Positions 43,945 through 52,022 of a stretch of DNA of 64,000 nt are shown in pieces. The notes below the pieces were generated by a model. The model did no database searches, was not told where the DNA came from, and saw only the letters and a program-made list of their open reading frames with translations. The stretch is from assembly GCA_036320915.1 (NCBI GenBank), contig JAXBDG010000002.1:1798001-1862000 (forward strand), read 5' to 3'. A program made the translations under genes and the position numbers. Source of the stretch: Linnemannia elongata. Its lineage: Eukaryota; Mortierellomycota; Mortierellomycetes; Mortierellales; Mortierellaceae. Within the stretch, counting starts at the first letter, position 1. Every line of letters begins with the position of its first letter.

Positions 43945-45858
43945 ATGTACGTCCAGTTGACCGAGATTGTCTCCAAAGCCGCCAAGCTGTTTTGCAACAT
44001 AACAGGAGTGGAGCTGACGGCAAAGCAAGTAAAGAAGATTATCAAAGCACTTGCTGACGATGACAATGTGCAAAAGCACTATTTTTGCGAGGCTAAATGT
44101 GTCTCGTCCGAGCGCATTTGCATGAAGAAAGTAGATGATGAGGGCATGTGTTGTTATATTCATGATCCTGATCGCAAGTGCCAGGGAAACAACATCAGTG
44201 GCGTTAAATGCCGTTCTGTTGCAAAGGTAGGTGAAACACACTGCCGTCGACATCTCGACCAAGCAGGGAGGCATGTAAAGAGGAGCACGAAGGTATCCAC
44301 AAGCAGCGAAGATGAGAGACCTGCCAAAAAGGTCAAACGTGATGCTAAAAAGACAAAGAATCGTCACAGTTCTATAGATTCAGACGCTGATGACTCTGCA
44401 GAGGACAAGATTCGCAGGAAAAAAGCAAAGAAACCTCGTACTCCTGAGCATGTCGATGCAGATGTTGATGATTCTTCAGAGGATGACACACCACGCATGA
44501 AGTCCAAGGTCAAAGAATCGCGGCACTCACACACTCTAGAGGATACCAACTCTGAGGAGGAAGAGGATGAGAATGTATCTGATAGAGAGTCCAGTTATGG
44601 CGCATTGCCGCTAAGCTCAAAGGTGTTTGACATTACGTCCAAGAAGAAAGTACCATCTGCAAAGAAGGGAAAATGGGTCAAGTGTCCATTCAACGATAAC
44701 CTTGAGTATGCCAGAAACTTTACAGTAAATGGTAAACACATCTTGAAGTTGCGAAAAAAAGACGCTTACCACCATTTGTATACAGCAAAGAACTTGTCCG
44801 CAGATGATACAGTTTTCCAAGACTTGACAAGCAAAGAAAGTCGTATTCTCGAGAAGATGGGTCTGCGTCAAACAACAAAGGCGGAGAACCAAAAGATATT
44901 CCCAGATGAGTCCGATGAGGAATCCGACGACAAAGAGGCATCTGAAGATAAGGAATCCGATGGTTCCAACGAATCATCTGAAGATAAGGAATCCGATGGT
45001 TCCAACGAATCATCTGAAGAAGCTGAGGCGGAAAAGTTGGTGAAAGGAAATAAAAAGCCCAAGCCTACGAGCATATGCAAGGGTTTTACTAAACCAGGCG
45101 CAAAGTGCACAAAGCCTGTTGCCAAGGGTGAATATTGCACATTGCATCATACTCAAGCATCCAATCATGTAAGCAAAAAGAATGTTACATGGGAAACGTT
45201 TCCTTTGGCAGACAACCTAGAATACACATATGACATTTGTATTAGAGGTAGATATCCTCTGAAAAAGCGTAAAGAGGATTTAGTTGTTAAGTTGGTAACA
45301 AAGGAACAACTCTCACGTCCAGATGAATGGTATATGGGTACGATGACTCTTCAAGACAAGGAGGAACTTTTTATTATGGGACTTGTGCCAGAAGAGTATA
45401 AGCCTTGCCCACAACAGAAACAAGCAGATAACATAGCTGACAACTGCTTAGATGAAGAACAATCGGATAGCTATGATAGCAAGTATGATGACGATTCCGC
45501 ATTCCTCATAAGTAGCTTGCACAAGATTTCTCCCATAGCTGATAACTGTTTGGATGACGAACAATCGGATAGCTATGATAGCAAGTATGATGACGATTCC
45601 GCATTCCTCATAAGTAGCTTGCACAAGAATTCTCCCATAGCTGATACCTGTTTGGATGACGAACAATCGGATAGCTATGATAGCAAGTATGATGACGATT
45701 CCGCATTCCTCATAAGGACGATGCAAAAATATGTCGTCCGAAAACTCTTGGTGAAACCAGGGAAGAAGCCCTCGATAACACCTCCCTTGGAGACTATCAA
45801 CGAGGACCCTCCCTTGGTCAGACGTAAGGTAACATTGGAGGCTGACGATGAGCCATAA
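43945..45858 (+). CDS. Z protein: acidic, repeat-rich, with three Cys/His knuckles
   Basis: 637 codons. Three knuckles of the C-x8-10-C-x9-C-x2-H type: around residues 50-72 (CVSSERICMKKVDDEGMCC then YIH), 79-103 (CQGNNISGVKC ... CRRH) and about 370-400 (CKGFTKPGAKC ... YCTLHH). The knuckles are separated by Ser/Asp/Glu/Lys-rich linkers with nuclear-signal-like KKVKRDAKK. Two related folded blocks begin with KWVKCPFNDNLEYARNF and TWETFPLADNLEYTYDI. Near the C-terminus are three 33-residue tandem repeats (DEEQSDSYDSKYDDDSAFLI) and an earlier 14-residue duplication (EDKESDGSNESS). Knuckles of this kind are frequent in large DNA viruses and some transposons. A DNA-binding partner of the DDE enzyme is the simplest guess. 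Function unknown. Confidence 0.7.
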   Translation: MYVQLTEIVSKAAKLFCNITGVELTAKQVKKIIKALADDDNVQKHYFCEAKCVSSERICMKKVDDEGMCCYIHDPDRKCQGNNISGVKCRSVAKVGETHCRRHLDQAGRHVKRSTKVSTSSEDERPAKKVKRDAKKTKNRHSSIDSDADDSAEDKIRRKKAKKPRTPEHVDADVDDSSEDDTPRMKSKVKESRHSHTLEDTNSEEEEDENVSDRESSYGALPLSSKVFDITSKKKVPSAKKGKWVKCPFNDNLEYARNFTVNGKHILKLRKKDAYHHLYTAKNLSADDTVFQDLTSKESRILEKMGLRQTTKAENQKIFPDESDEESDDKEASEDKESDGSNESSEDKESDGSNESSEEAEAEKLVKGNKKPKPTSICKGFTKPGAKCTKPVAKGEYCTLHHTQASNHVSKKNVTWETFPLADNLEYTYDICIRGRYPLKKRKEDLVVKLVTKEQLSRPDEWYMGTMTLQDKEELFIMGLVPEEYKPCPQQKQADNIADNCLDEEQSDSYDSKYDDDSAFLISSLHKISPIADNCLDDEQSDSYDSKYDDDSAFLISSLHKNSPIADTCLDDEQSDSYDSKYDDDSAFLIRTMQKYVVRKLLVKPGKKPSITPPLETINEDPPLVRRKVTLEADDEP

Positions 45859-45880
45859 AACCTTTTTAAAACCTTTACTA

Positions 45881-46658
45881 GGCGACCATCCAAGCATAAG
45901 ATATACAGCATAGACTTTTAAAAAACAAGGAATATACCTTGCGCAATAGCTTCCACTTGTATTTATCGCCTGGTTCTAATCTCCAAGTACAAGTTACATG
46001 CAGAGCACCTGCACCAAACTTTTATACTCTAGCCTGTCGATGATATTACATTGCGAATAATCTGCTCATGTTTCGTTGCTTCACGTCTTGAATGTCAGCA
46101 ATTAGAAATAAATGTTGCTTCATACTCTTGAAGGCTACACACAAGATGTAGACCACCCGTGATCTTTCCACCGACAGTCCACGATGCCTTCCACTGTGAT
46201 AACATGGAGAACGAACAGAGATTTCGTGTGGACATCATCTAGTCTCAACAGGGATTGCTATAGTATACCTGCTCACCATGACTTGATTCCACCATGAATC
46301 CTGCTTGTTGATGACCTTGATGTTTTTAAAAATATACAAGATATGCAATAGTATGAGCTAGCCTAAAATATTCCCCTCAGCAATTAGAAATAAATGTTGC
46401 TTCATACTCTTGAAGGCTACACACAAGATGTAGACCACCCGTGATCTTTCCCTCCACAGTCCACGATGCCCTCCACTGTGATAACACGGAGAGCGAACAG
46501 AGATTTCGTGTGGACATCATCTAGTCTCAACAGGGATTGCTATAGTATACCTCCTCACCATGACTTGATTCCACCATGAATCCTGCTTGTTGATGACTTT
46601 GATGTTTTTAAAAATATACAAGATATGCAAAAGTATGAGCTAGCCTAAAATATTCCCC
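45881..46658 (+). repeat. Right terminal array A-B-B
   Basis: A at 45881-46096, B at 46097-46377 and 46378-46658, in the same orientation as the left array and nearly identical to it (for example the last B differs by a few substitutions such as CCTCCAC for CACCGAC). Confidence 0.85.
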
Positions 46659-47416
46659 GAGGATAAAGGTGCAATGTACTCGTTTAAGCTCAAGAAATCA
46701 GGTTTGAGAACACAAGTTGCTATCGATGCCAATGGGATGGTTCTCTTTGTGTCCAAATCGGTACCATGCCGTGATAACAACGATGGCAAAATGCTGCTAG
46801 AGATGAACATTGGCAAGAAGATCGACAGTATGGACTGTATTGCCCTTGATGGTGGATATACAAATTACATTGCTGATCTGGTGGAAAAAGAAAAGTTGGA
46901 AGAGCATAACTTTTGTTTTCCTATCCGCAAGAAACGCATGCAGCCACTTCATGAAGAGGAGTCCAATTTTAATGCTCTGTTTGGTGGATTTCGATCCATG
47001 GTGGAGGCAGTTTTTGGGGATTTCATGAAAACATTTGCCAAGTTTAACAACAAGGAGATTGTGCGAACTGCATGCAAAAAGGAATTTAATCTTGCATTCC
47101 GCCTTTGTCTTCTCTTGCTAAATGTTCGCAACTTTGCTCAAGCAATGGACATCGAAGAGTTGCCGCATCATCGTGCATGGATGAATGAAGGAGTGGATTA
47201 TCCACGAGAGAAGCAGCTTGTTCCGGAGTTAACACAAACAGTTACAGTTCAAAACAAGCTTGAAAATGGTCTTGACTTGCAAAGACTGCAAGAGAAGTTT
47301 TTGGGATTGGATGTGGCCTCAGATGATGATGATGATGATGAACCAATGTCGGATGACAAAGATGGTGATGCGGCGAGCTTATGAGGAACAGGACTCTTTC
47401 ATATATGTATTCCAAA

Positions 47417-47426
47417 TTTTTAAAAA
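47417..47426. promoter_or_regulatory. TTTTTAAAAA palindrome between convergent D and R, unit 4
   Basis: Perfect palindrome, 33 nt after the D stop and a few nt from the R stop. Confidence 0.5.
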
Positions 47427-47431
47427 GCTTC

Positions 47432-48590
47432 TCAAATACGCTCACACTTGATATCATCTGTCCCACGCGAGCGAACCACACTTACTGTATGGAACTCCAT
47501 GAACGGCACACCCTTAACACTGCCAATTCTCTGTGGGCCTTTAAGATGGTTCACACGCCATTTCCCCCAGATCTTGGCCAAAGATTTTCCTGCGCGTATC
47601 TTTAATCCACACTCTGTAATAAAATGCCAACGATGAGTGCCACGATATTCTCTAAATCCAGCTGCCACAATAGTATAGTTTGTATCAGGCTCTAGAATTT
47701 GGTGGCCTGCAGTATACATGGAGACATGAATGGCTTTTAGATGCAAAACATTTGCGTCTTCATCGCCCTCACATTCGAAGATTTCTGCCAGAGGGGCACT
47801 ATTGTTTGTGTGAACATGTTTTGGCCAAGCAATGGAGATATTGTCGACTTCTACAATTCCTACATTGCAAAATTTACGAATACCACCACCACCACGACGA
47901 CATGCATCCCTGGAAGGAAACATGCCTTTTTGCGAACCAGCAACTAATGTAATGGCAGTACATCCTGGCTCTCGCATATATGTCGTTATTTCGCCAAGGA
48001 CAACTTTCTCCTTCTTTACACATGCTTCCATATAGTATGCAGGTCGATCGTTAAAGGAATAGTTAGCCAGCAATAAAGGGATAATGGCGGGTTTAACCTT
48101 GCTCCACATGTATCCGTATTTCTTGGAGGTAAGGGAATTCCACCAATGGCAGTATGCAAACACTTCCTCCTTTGGAAAATATATAGCCGCCATCGATGTA
48201 ATGCATTTTGCACGTTCCTGCCACTGTGCTTCAAAGGAACATTTAAATGTTCGGCACTCTTTCAAGAGTTCTCTTGTCTTGTCCATTTCGTCTTGATATT
48301 TCTGAAGAGGTCTCAAAGATGGACCATAAAATGTTAGCTCAACACGCGTATAACCATTCTTTTTATATCGTTTAACCCGTCGTGCAAATGTTGTTTCTTT
48401 CTCCACTAAGTCCTCCATACGAGAACCAAGGCTCTTTCGAACCTCTGCACTCTCCATAACTTGCACAAAGCTCCCTCTGTTGGATCTCTCCATGAGATGC
48501 AATGGTGCCCAGCTTTACGTAAATCATCTACAACTTCCCCAGCGTTTGTTTCTCGGAGAAGTTTCTGCAGAATTAGCCAAGTTGTATTAA
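47432..48590 (-). pseudogene. R gene fragment (unit 4), N-terminus lost at a palindrome
   Basis: The C-terminal two thirds are open from 48502 to 47432: VMESAEVRKSLGSRMEDLVE, TRVELTFYGPSLRPLQKYQ, FAYCHWWNSLTSKKYGYMWS, LLLANYSFNDRPAYYMEA, TAITLVAGSQKGMFPSRD, HRWHFITECGLKIRAGKSL. Upstream of 48502 the frame shifts (HHCISWRDPTEG in another frame), and homology ends near 48590 beside the palindromic element. The best example of an undamaged R C-terminal region. Confidence 0.72.
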
Positions 48591-48710
48591 CCCCCGTCAA
48601 ATATGGAGAGTATTTTTATTTCGTCTTTCATTTCGTTTTTATTTATGAAGGTCGAAATGGCCGCGAAAAAGTCTACTAAAAGAGGTAAAACGAAACGTCC
48701 TATTCAGAGC

Positions 48711-49222
48711 TAGGCTCGCTTTCATCCGTTTCATATTACGAGGGTTGGAAATCTTTTCGATTTCTTTTGGACACTCTTCATATGACGGCTGGGAGGCATC
48801 TAGGCTCGCTTTCATCCGTTTCATATTACGAGGGTTGGAAATCTTTTCGATTTCTTTAGGACACTCTTCATATGACGGCTGGAAGGCGTCCAGCGTACCT
48901 AAAGGGGATCCCTAAAAGGAAAGTTGTTAAGGGTTTTACACAGGCGTAGAACATTTTTTTTTTGAGAAATCACGAAGGTGCTTCTACGCCTGTGTAAAAC
49001 CCTTAACAACTTTCCTTTTAGGGATCCCCTTTAGGTACGCTGGACGCCTTCCAGCCGTCATATGAAGAGTGTCCTAAAGAAATCGAAAAGATTTCCAACC
49101 CTCGTAATATGAAACGGATGAAAGCGAGCCTAGATGCCTCCCAGCCGTCATATGAAGAGTGTCCAAAAGAAATCGAAAAGATTTCCAACCCTCGTAATAT
49201 GAAACGGATGAAAGCGAGCCTA
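48711..49222. repeat. Palindromic foldback element, 241-bp arms, 30-nt loop
   Basis: Arms 48711-48951 and 48982-49222 are perfect inverted repeats as far as I compared them; the loop 48952-48981 contains a T10 run. Each arm holds two tandem copies of a unit of about 92 bp starting TAGGCTCGCTTTCATCCG, and the internal differences between the two copies (TTTTGGACAC versus TTTAGGACAC) are mirrored in the other arm. It sits where the R gene breaks off. Confidence 0.88.
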
Positions 49223-49414
49223 CTTTTTTTCTGCCAACTCTGAAGAAATTTAATATAGTAGGAAGCACCAGAGAGGCGGGCGATCGTCTATAATTTCGGG
49301 CAGCTTTTAAAAAGTAGGGATACAGGAGTCAGAGGGTTTGTATAGATGGGAGTGGTGGGTAAGAGTAGGTGAATTATATGGGTGGTGGTGCCAAGGAGAG
49401 GCAAGTGGTGGTTA

Positions 49415-49457
49415 GGGGGGGGTTGTAGCTTTCCACTGGCCGATGCTTACAACCCCC
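49415..49457 (+). repeat. G/C-run hairpin leader, copy 9
   Basis: Stem GGGGGTTGTA / TACAACCCCC, loop as in copy 6. Confidence 0.85.
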
Positions 49458-49624
49458 TTTGGTCCATTCGAGGTGTATTTGGAGATGTCTCTTGGCTATG
49501 CAGTGCAGTCTCTGAGCATCTCCCCTGGCATGTATTGGAACCTGCTTTTGCTGGTATCTTAGGCCCATCTTGAATGCTCTGTGTTGGCGGGTTGTGGACT
49601 TCGCAATGGTGCCCAATATATCAC

Positions 49625-49895
49625 CATGCCTGTTTCCCATGAAAAGTCTTTCCAGCAAGATGTTGACGCCGAGTTTGTTGACGATCATCGTCTTGAAAAC
49701 TGTATGTTTGTTTACCTGGATGCATTCCTCGATACCCATCGCGCTAACTATCCTGACCTTGTGGATAGATGGGATCCCAATGCTATGTTTGAGATGTTAG
49801 AACAGGTTTACAACGGTATCCGCCTAGAGCTCTTAAGTTACGGACTTCTTACAGATATGGCTGCTGGTGAGTATGTGATGAAACGATCCCAGTGA
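49625..49895 (+). CDS. S protein, fourth copy
   Basis: About 89 codons from MPVSHEKSFQQDVDAEFVDD. Keeps HRLENCMFVYLDAFLDTHRA, FEMLEQVYNGIRLELLSYGL and AAGEYVM, with the GTGAGTATG donor-like codons. Closest to the unit-2 S. A TTTTTAAAAA palindrome (49916-49925) precedes the R fragment. Confidence 0.52.
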
Positions 49896-49947
49896 GCCAT
49901 GGTTGGCTTGAGTGGTTTTTAAAAATTTGCCCAAACACACTTCAACC

Positions 49948-50550
49948 ATGACAAGATCAAACGAGTCCATTATCAATGGGGTTCTTAATACGTACAGCAG
50001 TAATTTGGCTGACTTTGGTAGACTGTCCTGTTGCCGCAGAGAGATAGACAGGGCTTTTCAAACATTTCCAAGATGTTTTGCGACAGCTTGGTTATGTGGG
50101 GACTCTACAATACCTTGTCAGAGGACACCAAGGGAATAACCATTGGGAAATACATGGCAGAATTGCGTGAGCTTTGTAGTAGGTACTCCCTGCCCTGTGA
50201 CTCCATTAAGATGGCTACTTCAGGTACAAATATCGGCGAGGAGTATTTCTCATTGACGTTCCAAAAAAAAAAAAAAAAAAAAAAAAGCCGAGGAGTATTT
50301 CTCAGAGGACATGAAGCAAGCGTACGCCGCAGAGTTTGCTGGACAGACCCTCCACATGGGGTACATTGCCATTAAGATATCCCTGCAACAGTGCCGAGCA
50401 AAGAGGGTTGTGTTGGCATTGTCACCCATGCTGGAGACCCTCAGATGCAAGCATATGGTACTTCATGACATAAACATGACCCGCGACTGCCGATATGTCA
50501 CAGAACGTCGTCTTGTTGAGCAACATCTGCTGCGGAATGGTATCACCACA
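49948..50550 (+). pseudogene. R gene fragment, N-terminal third, frameshifted
   Basis: MTRSNESIINGVLNTYSSNL, then a frameshift near 50030-50045. It then carries the same A-tailed insertion as unit 2 at 50235-50304 (A24; TSD with one mismatch), continuing to VTERRLVEQHLLRNGITT and ending at the terminus repeat at 50551. Confidence 0.78.
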
Positions 50551-50757
50551 GGGAATCATCCGGGTCCAGTATAGAGGCAATTGTCTACGTCCCCAATACA
50601 GGAGGAAGCGCCATAGGAGTGGGCGATCGTGTATAATTTCAGGCAACTTTTAAAAAGCATGGATACAGGAGGCAGAGGATTTGTATAGATGGTAGTGGTG
50701 GGTAAGAGGAGGTGGATAATATGGGTGGTGGTGCAAAGGAGAGGCAAATGGTGGTTT

Positions 50758-50826
50758 GGGGGGGGGGGGGGGTTGTAGTTTTCCATGGACCGATTGCTAC
50801 ACCCCCCCCCCCCCCCCCCCCACCCC
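50758..50826 (+). repeat. G/C-run hairpin leader, copy 10 (expanded runs)
   Basis: G15 and a C run of about 19, followed by ACCCCCCC. The loop has mutated to CCATGGACCGATTGC. Runs this long may be unstable or misassembled. Confidence 0.7.
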
Positions 50827-50990
50827 CCCTTTGGTCCATTCGAGGTGTATTTGGAGATGTCTCTTGGCTATGCAGTGCTGTCTCTGAGCATCTCCCCTGA
50901 CATGTATTGGAACCCGCTTTTGCTGGTATCATAGGTCCATCTTGAATGGTCTGCATATGGCTGGTTGTGGAGGCCTCTTCAACATACCCA

Positions 50991-51494
50991 ATGTCCGAGT
51001 CCAAAATCCCAAAAAAGCTCAACGCCTGCTTGAATGCAATACTCGCGGAGGAGTGGGATTTTCTTGAGAATCCATGGCCATTGTACCCTACCACCAAAAA
51101 GTTCCACCGAGCGGAGCTCTAGTCTATTAACAACATGCAGCACATGAAGGAGGAGGTCATAGGCAAAATAGGAGCCATTGGTGTGCTCTTCTTTCCCACA
51201 ACCCTTTGGAACAAGGTGCATTTCTCAGGTCCATACAAAGCAGTGGAGAAAGGTATTGCCTTCCTGTACTATCTTGTTTCAGGCGAGTCTATGGAGTCCA
51301 TGTCTGTGTTTTTGCCGAGGTCTAGCTTCTATGAGATCCACAGAACTTTCTTCAAGACCGAGAAGAGGCTGTTTGAGAAGGAGATGACGAGATGTTTTGC
51401 CAACATGTTTTCCACGCCTGAAATCCGTATGAGGTCCGCCGCATGGGGTAAGCCACAGATGTTCAGGCATGGGAGTCATCCGGGTCCAGTATAG
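50991..51494 (+). pseudogene. Truncated D gene, subfamily A, second chimera copy
   Basis: Starts ATGTCCGAGTCCAAAATCCC. An in-frame TAG sits at about 51118 (GAGCTCTAG, where other copies read Leu-Lys). The frame then stays open through HMKEEVIGKIGAIGVLFF to MFRHG and the terminus repeat; stop at 51492-51494. Lacks the catalytic core. Confidence 0.8.
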
Positions 51495-51624
51495 AGGGGC
51501 TTTGCATGATGTGTGAGAGGATGCTGCATAGGTGGACATATGTTTTAAAAAGTAGGTACCAGGGATGGATGAGTCCAGGATAGAGGGGAGCGTACAGCAG
51601 ATCTGGGTAAAAGAAGACCTCGAA

Positions 51625-51665
51625 GGGGGGTTGTAGCTTTACTCTGGCCGATGCCCTCGACCCCC
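51625..51665 (+). repeat. G/C-run hairpin leader, copy 11
   Basis: G6TTGTAG arm, loop TTTACTCTGGCCGATGCC, TCGACCCCC arm. Confidence 0.75.
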
Positions 51666-51715
51666 TTTGGTGTTATCCATTGCCGATGACCTACGATATA
51701 TGGGTGATGTACACT

Positions 51716-52022
51716 GCATTATAATCTTGATGACTTGGAGAAACATAAGACTACTCATGTTTATATCCCCCAAGGTCGATGATGCCTACTACACCGATAA
51801 TTACTGCGCGATATAAGATTTTGTATAGATATTCTCCGTGCTCGAAGGCCAAAGTTATGGTATGACAATACAGGTTGACGCGTTTTATGCATGAACGCCG
51901 ACTGTTGATGACCACCCAGTTTCTAAAAAGATACGACGTATGCATGATACTATCTTATCCCTTCGATTGTCAATGGCAACACTAGGATAATTGTAACTGC
52001 GTTTTCGGCGCAGGGAAGAAGT
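51716..52022. other. Right margin of the island
   Basis: No gene. 51880-51960 is a diverged relative of the B-repeat end (CGACTGTTGATGACC, then TTTCTAAAAAGATACGACGT). The last island-type sequence is near 51960. Confidence 0.45.

Larger units (their letters stand above)
40161..46658. mobile_element. 6.5-kb element with direct tandem terminal arrays, inserted in a D gene
   Basis: Inserted between GAG (40158-40160) and GAG (46659-46661) of the interrupted codon series, giving a 3-bp target duplication (4 bp, GAGG, if the element starts one base later). It begins GGCGACCATCC and ends AATATTCCCC. Left array A-A-B-B, right array A-B-B, same orientation. The 4.7-kb core carries three genes. A 3-bp duplication is what Harbinger-type DDE enzymes leave, and the core encodes such an enzyme (subfamily B). 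Confidence 0.85.
39621..47384 (+). pseudogene. D gene, subfamily C, otherwise intact but split by a 6.5-kb insertion
   Basis: First part 39621-40160 (DKPMPKKLVRLFEELLENQW, FPGPYNALEKGIAFLYFFV, HVTIMLDGHDSRATYGE). The second part continues in frame from 46662 (DKGAMYSFKLKKSGLRTQVA, DCIALDGGYTNYI, NFCFPIRKKRMQPLHEEES, FRSMVEAVFGDF, then an Asp-run tail). All three catalytic acids are present and no other break is seen, so the insertion is recent or precisely excisable. Intact, it would be about 420 codons. It converges on an R fragment, with a TTTTTAAAAA palindrome between (47417-47426). Confidence 0.85.
49262..50550 (+). mobile_element. S-R-D fragment: type-1 leader, S, and R N-terminal part
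   Basis: Leader from GTAGGAAGCACC (about 49258) through the hairpin, then S, then R, cut at 50550 by GGGAATCATCCGGGTCCAGT, the shared element terminus. No D side. Confidence 0.75.
50551..51715 (+). mobile_element. Chimeric fragment, copy 2: terminus, type-1 leader, truncated D, type-2 leader
   Basis: GGGAATCATCCGGGTCCAGT at 50551, type-1 leader, D gene to MFRHG at 51470, then GGGAGTCATCCGGGTCCAGT and a type-2 leader to 51715. Same break points as 29712-30890, so the two are copies of one chimera. Confidence 0.78.

Noticed and set aside
40161..46658. LTR retrotransposon (because of direct terminal repeats)
   Set aside because: The ends lack TG...CA, the repeats are tandem arrays of two different units, and the core has no gag, reverse transcriptase or integrase.
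22740..51960. Integrated genome of a giant DNA virus
   Set aside because: The Cys/His knuckle protein and compact AT-rich junctions hint at viral relatives, but there is no capsid, polymerase, packaging ATPase or other virus hallmark. All repeated genes fit a transposon.
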